Source: Lentinula raphanica (Eukaryota; Basidiomycota; Agaricomycetes; Agaricales; Omphalotaceae). Taken from it: a stretch of DNA of 64,000 nucleotides. Positions 57,901 to 64,000 of this stretch are shown piece by piece. The stretch spans positions 62,001 to 126,000 of the forward strand of contig JANVFP010000006.1 of assembly GCA_027919835.1 (NCBI GenBank), given 5' to 3'. The notes beneath the pieces are model-generated. The model saw only the letters and a program-made list of their open reading frames with translations, was not told the DNA's origin and ran no database searches. The position numbers and the translations under genes are program-made. Numbering within the stretch: the stretch's first letter is position 1; every line of letters begins with the position of its first letter.

Positions 57901-58650
57901 CTGATCTAAGCCTCGATGGTTGAGTACAGAAGCAAATCATGGAGGTAATCAATTTAGACGCCCACACTGGCAGTCAAAACCATTCTCCAATAGAGGAAGA
58001 GATCGGTAACTTGACCGTCGTTGACGAAGGATTAATCCTGTAGGTCTTTCCCAGCACCTACTTTTTCACACTCGCTATGGACATTACCCTGCCAGATTCC
58101 ATCTCCTTGATCATGAAAATTTCAGAATCAGTCTTTCACTTTGTTGCATGGATGGACTCAGTAACTCGCGTCGAATGAGAACTCGAGAGCCTCGCAAAAA
58201 ATGTCTATGTTGTTTTCGCCCGTAATGCAAACCCATTCATGATTCAACCAAACTTGAAAGTGGTACCTCACTCACTTGATGAAGATTGAAGTGACGTTGG
58301 TCACGAACGACGCTTCAAAATTGTGAGCGTCCAATGTCTGGACTCTGCACTGGCACTGGTGCAAGATTGGCAAGAAAACTCACAGTTATACTAGAATGTA
58401 TGTAATAAAGACCGTTGGATGCAGAGGCAAGAGCCAAGCTAACGTGGGTCATCATTTACCAACACAGCCAACACAGTTTGACTTTGGCTGACCGTTCCAT
58501 CGACAGAATCCGCTTCGAACAATTGATGCAGTGAAGTGAGGTGACGATGTGTAACTGAGGATGAACAATCATCTCATCCAGTGAGAGGGTATTCAATATA
58601 GAATGTACAACAAGACAGGACTAGTCTACTACACTCTTCTAAGTTCTAAG
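57901..58650. other. 3' region of S8
   Basis: No gene. 58355-58520 matches 43170-43320 downstream of S6 (GGCACTGGTGCAAGATTGGC; TTTGACTTTGGCTGACC). The S 3' element CTCATCCAGTGAGAG is at 58573-58587, 64 bp past the S8 stop. Confidence 0.55.
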
Positions 58651-59932
58651 TCACGTAGAGAACAACTGTCGTGCAGTCTGAGCATTGGCTAGTTCCTTCT
58701 CGGCTTCTCGTTTCTCCTTCTCACTGGGAAGAAATGTCAAGGCGTCTTCAAAATTATCTTTGGCTCTTTGTACGCGATCACTACGAGTCACCCTTTTGAG
58801 ACCAACAACTTCCACTGAATGCTTCAAAATTATCCGGATAGCTTTCTCGACATCCGGATCATGGCGGAAAAGGTTTTGTCGATCTTCATCAGTCGTGATT
58901 GTACCATAGTGTTCTGGAATAATCTGATAAATATCGCCCTTTTCCTGCTGAAGCGCGACGTCAAGAAGGCGCTGAGGGTGAATCAGAAGATGAACGAACG
59001 ATACATCATAGTATAATGCGGCTTACGGTGAATCGTACAATATAGTATTCATTCGTCCTGAACACATCTTTAGCAATTTGACTTTGAATGAGAGTTTCCT
59101 ACAAATTGAAATGTTGAAGTTCATCAATACTCAGAGGAATACAACAGCTGAAAACCAGACTATGCACTCACTAATGACCCTTCATAAGAAACGAGAGCTG
59201 GTTTCGAACCAGGCTTAGGCTGAGTCAGTCCAGTCAAGATTGACGACTTTTGAGCGTCAGTCATTTCCTGCTCGGCAGCAACTTTCCCCAACCCATCGGG
59301 AAGAAATGCCAGGGCGTCTCTATGATTCGCTTCGGCTCTTGCTACGAAGTCATCACGAGGAGTCATATCTCTGAAACGAACAACTTTTACTGAATCCTTC
59401 AAAATTGTCCAAATAGCTTTCTCGACATCCGGATCATGGCGGAAAAGGTTTTGACGATCTTCATCAGTCTTGATTTTACCATAGTGTTCTGGAATAAGCT
59501 GATGAATATCGAACTTTTCCTGCTGAAGCGCGGCGTCAAGAAGGCGCTGATGATGAATCAGAAGATGAACGAACAATACATCATAGTATAATGCGGCTTA
59601 CGGTGAATCGTACAAAATATTGTTCAGTCGCCTTGAGGTTATTTTCCTGAATACGACGATCAATGAGACCTATCTACAAATTGAAATGTTGAAGTTCATC
59701 AATAATCAGAGGAACACAACAGCTGAAAACCAGACTATGCACTCACTAATGATCCGCCGTCATGAGAAACGAGAGGTGGTTTCGAACCCCCAGGCGGAGC
59801 CAGTCTGGTCAAGAACAGATCAGAGTCCATTGAAGAGGTCATAGGGGCGGCAAGAACGCCAAAAGACACGGTCGCCGCTCCAAGAAGCAACAGAGCGAGT
59901 ACTCGAGTTGGCGTGAACCGAGTTGGCGTCAT
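58651..59932 (-). CDS. S8: S-family secreted protein with an internal tandem duplication
   Basis: Five phase-0 exons (59932-59747, 59673-59602, 59546-59172, 59098-59027, 58971-58651) give 341 residues. Exon 1 encodes the signal RVLALLLLGAATVSFGVLAA; the RR pro-region is missing and replaced by PPGGSKPPLVSHDGGSL. Exons 2-3 and exons 4-5 are two copies of one unit: QYFVRFT/YYIVRFT, then RLLDAALQQEKFDIHQLIPE / RLLDVALQQEKGDIYQIIPE, then RHDPDVEKAI in both. Each ends in the C-terminal motif (AEANHRDALAFLPDGLGKVA; AKDNFEDALTFLPSEKEKRE). The end of exon 3 (PGSKPALVSYEGSL) copies the end of exon 1, showing that the duplicated block began there and carried its introns. An alternative is that the first unit ends at an unspliced stop (GSLVSA), leaving two separate short products. 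Confidence 0.78.
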
Positions 59933-60007
59933 TGTACGGCAGTAGTAGTAGCGCAAGTGGGGCGTTGAACGTTTTAGAAAAGTGTGCGAAGGTTGTAAAT
60001 TCTGTGA

Positions 60008-60058
60008 GGAGACCAGCTCTGGGGGGAAATTAGTTCGTGTCGCTGGGCTTTATGTATA
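60008..60058 (-). promoter_or_regulatory. S-family promoter module (S8)
   Basis: TATACATAAA (60058-60049), then the box CCCAGAGCTGGTCTCC (60023-60008), about 75 bp before the ATG. Confidence 0.65.
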
Positions 60059-60900
60059 CCGATTTTGGGATGCCAATGTTGGGATATACGTAGGATCTAT
60101 CGATCGAAGAGATGTTCATACCGTCGTTTCAAAGGAAACTCGCTCACCTGGCCATATGGTATTTTTCAATGGTTCATCCAGAAAAGTATAACTTGATCCA
60201 ATATGATGCGATAAGATAGGACCTGAGAGTATTTGATGACAGGATAGGAAGAGGAAGGAAGGAAGAATAGGGAAGAATCCGGAAAAATAGGGAACAATCG
60301 AGCAGCCCTGCAGGATAATGATTATCGATTTTTGTAGCCTCATGTAAATCGCTAGACCCACTCACCTCCACTCACTCGATATATGTATGTGATCTCCCGC
60401 CTGAGTGTGTACAAGTGTGTACTCAGTGCGAGCAGGCATGTAGCCTATCGAGTTCGCTGCTTCGTTGTCGGGGGGAGCGAAAGGCCTCCGAGTTTTTTCC
60501 ATGACTGAGCTCTCAATCAAGCAAGACCTAGCGAGATGCGCGAGTAAGTCCAAGTAAAACTCCGATTAGCCTTAACGACGCTCTCGCCGTATGCAACATC
60601 GGTATTGAGCGGATGAAGTTTGTATGCTCCACCCTCAGTCTGTATGGCTCTTTCGAGGCTTTTGATAACATGAGTATTCAGTGCCAGCACTGCACCGACG
60701 TATGGTAGCGTATGGTTGAAACTTGAGCCATTGCCAAGATGTGGAAAGTTCCGGGGGACAGGCTAGGACGAGAGGAGACAGGAAGCATCTGAAAGCATGT
60801 GGAACCAGCTCAAAGAGCTCTCGAGAATCGAGAGTCAATTGGTGAGAGATATCAAATTTTTTTTTTCGTTCGAAAGGCTCCAAGACCTTTCTTGCACTTC
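60059..60900. repeat. S8 upstream flank
   Basis: 60420-60500 matches 33230-33300 (GTAGCCTATCGAGTTCGCTG / GTTGCCTATCGGATTCGCTG). 60500-60860 matches the gene-less flank at 28830-29235. No gene. Confidence 0.55.
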
Positions 60901-61580
60901 AGACGGGGATGAGAATGAACAATCGTGTGTGGCTAGAGACTAGTGCACTTGCGTGGATGAGCAGGAACAAGAAATTTTTTGGTGTATCCGGTTCGTAGTA
61001 GTTTATGTATACATCGACGAAGGGACCGTTGCGGCCAAGTGACAAAGATGACAATCTGTCGATGAATTTTGCTTCACTGCTTTGCATCAAATTTGATCTC
61101 GGATTTCTCGTCTGCGTTGAGGTCAGGAAGGAAGGCGGTAGAAAGGCCTTCTTTGAAGAGAATCACTTTGGACGAAGTTCTAAGAGAGACGAAAGATATG
61201 TATCAAGCATACTATGTAGACACATAACGCACTCCCAACGCACGTAACCACGTCTTCTCCTTTCTAAATCAGTCATTTGGGAAGGATTTGTTCCGGTGAG
61301 ACGGAGATGCCAGATCTTCCTGAAGGTCGTTAGCTGTGCTGGTGAGTACAGGATCGAGGGATCCGCCGAGTGTGCGAACAATGGTTGCAAGACCGCCGTA
61401 GGAACATCGACGTTGAGTAATAATACCTCCTGATCGACAAGGGCGTTCCAGAACGATAACCGACACGAGATTTGCAGGGGAGATGTGGCATCAAGACGTC
61501 GTCGAGTATCGAGAAATGAAGGGTAGACGATGGCAAATTGGTTTTGGAAAAGAACGTTTGCGTAGCTGGTCATCCCTGGT
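60900..61580 (-). pseudogene. Q relic 4 (best-preserved copy of an unrecognised gene)
   Basis: A minus-strand frame at 61573-61163 is open for 136 residues (YSPAQLTTFRKIWHLRLTGT is its most protein-like part). A possible intron leads to VILFKEGLSTAFLPDLNADE near 61150-61090, which resembles the 45.2-kb copy. Stops then appear. No motif lets me name the parent protein. It sits upstream of an S gene, as the relics at 34 and 45 kb do. Confidence 0.4.
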
Positions 61581-62560
61581 GCTTGATGTCGATACTCGTC
61601 ATCGCCGTCGACTGATGGTGATCATGGATCGAAGGAAGTCAGGTACATGACTATCTCATCCTCTAGTCGGTCTAGCACTATGGTCGATGTATGTTTTCTC
61701 CAGCGTAACGGTCAACGGCGATGACGATGACGATGACGATGCTTGTTGTTGATGTTGGTGAGGCACATATTGCTGCCAAATTTTGTCCAACCATCGTTTG
61801 TAATGCTGAGGCGGAGGTGGAGGCGGAGCGCGGAATCAAACAAGAGGAGCCAGCTGACTGTGGCATTGCCCTCCTAGCTATAGACGAATGTGTGGTCCAT
61901 CCACTGCTGCAGCCGCAGTCAGAATTGAAGAGGACATTGAGCTTGTGCGCGATACCAGATATCTGAGTCCGTTGATGATGCAACACTTGGGAAGCAAAGG
62001 AGATGGCCAAGCATATTCGGAAATAAAAGTGAAGGAGTATAACAGGGGAAGGAGCAGAAGGGCAGGAAGGCAGAGGGGAACCTGAAGTAAGGACGGAGGA
62101 GCAAGACCTGGGGACGAATAGGGAGAAATTGTATAGATGAGAACGGTAGACGGAGGAAAAAGCACAATGTGCCACGTCACCTTTTCCATTTGCGCAACCA
62201 GGTCAAGAATCCAGCTCGTCCTCCAATTCGGAGGCCTGGTAGTAACACCCTCCTTTTGCAAGTACTCCGTACTCGGTTCAAACTTCAGAAACGCGAGCGA
62301 CTGTACAAGGAGCACATTTCTTGGCACACAAGACATTGCGGGGCAGCGTTGCCAGATGATGGCACGGTAAAAAAAAAGTCACAACAGTTTGTATCGGGAG
62401 TGAAGACGAGATCGATGGGGAGGGTGGATGTGAGCTCCAAATTGCCATAGAGCGTATTTCAGAGGAAGAGTAGGTGTGATGAGAAGGAAGAAGGCGAGAG
62501 GCGATGATTAATGGAGAACTCTTGCAAGAGGAGGAAGAGACTCAGATACTTAGAGAGAGA
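61581..62560. other. Unannotated stretch
   Basis: No supported gene. A GATGAC microsatellite lies at 61716-61740 (five units) and a GA run at 62550-62575. Overlapping frames on both strands between 61678 and 62336 look like chance. Confidence 0.4.
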
Positions 62561-64000
62561 GAGAGAGAGAGATGCACGTGATTGTGTAATCTGATCACGA
62601 GTACGGCTATGTTCGGCTTTTCGTGCCGGTTCCTCAGTGCTCAACGAGTCACGAAAGCTTCGTCGTTGTTCACAACTTGACCGCTACCTCTCAAGCGCAC
62701 CAACTCGCCTTCACTATCCCTCACTATTCCTCTTAACATACGATGATTAGACGAACTGTATTCGTAGGTCAAACAAGCTATCTCGATTCCTTCTCGTTCG
62801 TTGACAGGCCTCCGCAGTCTGCTGCTTCCTCTCTTCTAAACGCTTAGGATTACAAGGCTCCTCATTTTATCTCCTCCCACCAAACAACACCCGACTCTAT
62901 CAACTTGATACGAAAATCCTTGTGGAGATTTGCAGGGAGTGTGATGAGGAGAGAGAGGCAGAGGAGGGAAGGAGGGACCAACCGCATGGCCTTATTCTTC
63001 GATAACAGCAGATACTAGCCATTTTCAGTCCACCATCTGTACCCGTCTGTCACTTCACTGTCACCGCCGACGAGGTACATACACCTCCCATCACCTCCAC
63101 CCATCGATAGGTCCTCTATATCTCTGGTGTCCGGATGTATGCGTTCGTCGATCTCAAAGGAAGACGAGTCGAACTCGAGAGGCAGGGAGATAGTTCACAG
63201 AAGGGTGTATCTCAATACCCGTACGTCTATTTCTCCAATTCTTCGTAATTTATCCACTGAATGGGATTTTTTCAGCTTCATATCAACTGGGTACAGAAGC
63301 AAGCAACCCGGACAGAGGTGGTTTCGAATATGGGTTCGATACTCAACGAAGGCTTTCTAAGCACTCCGTTAGGTCCAAAACCATAACGCAAGAGAGGGAG
63401 AGCTTGATTTCGAAGCCTTCGATTAAGCCTTCGATTTCTTCAATTTCGATCTCTATCCCACCTCGTTGTACCCGCACGCGCCTCTTTCCCGTCCCTCCTC
63501 CTCTCTCGGAGTTATATTTCACGATCGCGACCTCATCCATAACATCTACACCTTCCCTCCCTCGGCTCCTCCTCAGCGACACACCAGCACAACCTGATAA
63601 GGAGATGACCAAGTTTCTGGGTATCCGTTGTCAAGATGAAGGGTCGTTACCGACTCAAGCCAACGCTTCTCGAGAACGAGTGTTATTAATCACCAACACC
63701 CACACCACACTCGAACCAACCGAATCCGAACATAGTCTCCCTTGCCCTTGCCCTTGCCTGTGGCCCTCTCCTTGTTGTCTATATGCAGGAATGGACAAGC
63801 GGACGCGAGTTGCCATTCGAGTCAGAACGCGCACAAAGTGCGCTCGACTTGGATTTAGCAGTCGAGGTGGTTTCGAGAGTCGGAGTATGAAACGTGCGGG
63901 GTCTTTACTGCCTTCGAGTCTGAGAGTGAATTTGAGCTCGAGGTCTCTTTAGTGTCCGTATTCTTCTTCGAACACTCCGCATACCCCTCTAGAGCTCAAA
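62560..64000. repeat. R repeat, copy 3, running to the window end
   Basis: 62560-62990 and 63030-63620 match copy 2. A short two-exon frame can be read on the plus strand: the ATG at 63136 (MYAFVDLKGRRVELERQGDS), a GTACGTC...TTTTTTCAG intron (about 63217-63275), then a C-terminus ending RYSTKAF at about 63360. In copy 2 this frame is broken by a stop, so I do not call a gene. The last 400 bp hold nothing I can identify. Confidence 0.45.

Noticed and set aside
61678..62336. Overlapping frames near a GATGAC microsatellite
   Set aside because: Composition is driven by the simple repeat; no supporting motif.
1..64000. tRNA, rRNA or CRISPR features
   Set aside because: No cloverleaf with A and B box, rRNA segment or spaced direct-repeat array was recognised by eye. 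A tRNA-finding program would be needed to exclude a tRNA.

Overview
The window is a nuclear segment of a basidiomycete fungus, probably an Agaricomycete. The signs are protein genes cut by many short GT-AG introns (about 50-90 bases), a fungal Zn2Cys6-type regulator tail, an F-box protein, a Rap1-like telomere protein, an amino acid permease, an aldo-keto reductase, a LINE, and a cut-and-paste transposon whose protein carries a 3'-5' exonuclease domain. I cannot name the species.

Layout. 1-12.6 kb is ordinary gene space: the 3' end of a Zn2Cys6-family regulator (1-1014, +), an F-box gene (1363-3260, +), a five-exon Rap1-like gene (3654-7344, -), two related small secreted Gly/Ala-rich proteins (7452-8601 and 9614-10341, -), and a 180-residue orphan gene (12050-12592, +). 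12.8-17.7 kb is an amino acid permease gene (-) split by a 2.4-kb mobile element (A, 14566-16962) that itself holds a nested inverted-repeat element and a hairpin. From 18.5 to 61 kb the window is dominated by an expanded family of secreted proteins, here called S1-S8. The copies share a signal-peptide exon, a promoter and, for some, a 3' element, but their mature parts differ widely. An aldo-keto reductase with a reading-frame break lies between S2 and S3. Between the S genes are decayed duplicated segments (called Q and R), a full-length LINE (34573-41315, perfect 14-bp target duplication) and a 6.1-kb DNA transposon (B, 45866-51991). The right-hand 4 kb contains another R copy and no gene I can support.

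How the parts relate. Elements A and B have the same ends (CCCGCTACCC inverted repeats, with a right end built on the telomere-repeat-like palindrome TACCCTAAAGGGTA), so B can be read as the autonomous partner and A as a non-autonomous relative. Its 1548-residue protein joins AT-hooks, a zinc-binding region, a possible DDE core interrupted by a complete DEDDy exonuclease domain, and a Cys-rich tail. The S family looks like a birth-and-death cluster: all introns lie in phase 0, S8 has duplicated its central exons, S2 carries an in-frame stop, and at least one flank copy has no S gene. Functions in host interaction or secretion are inference only.

Limits. All splice sites were assigned by eye from GT/GC-AG signals, frame continuity and family knowledge. 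No database search or alignment was run.
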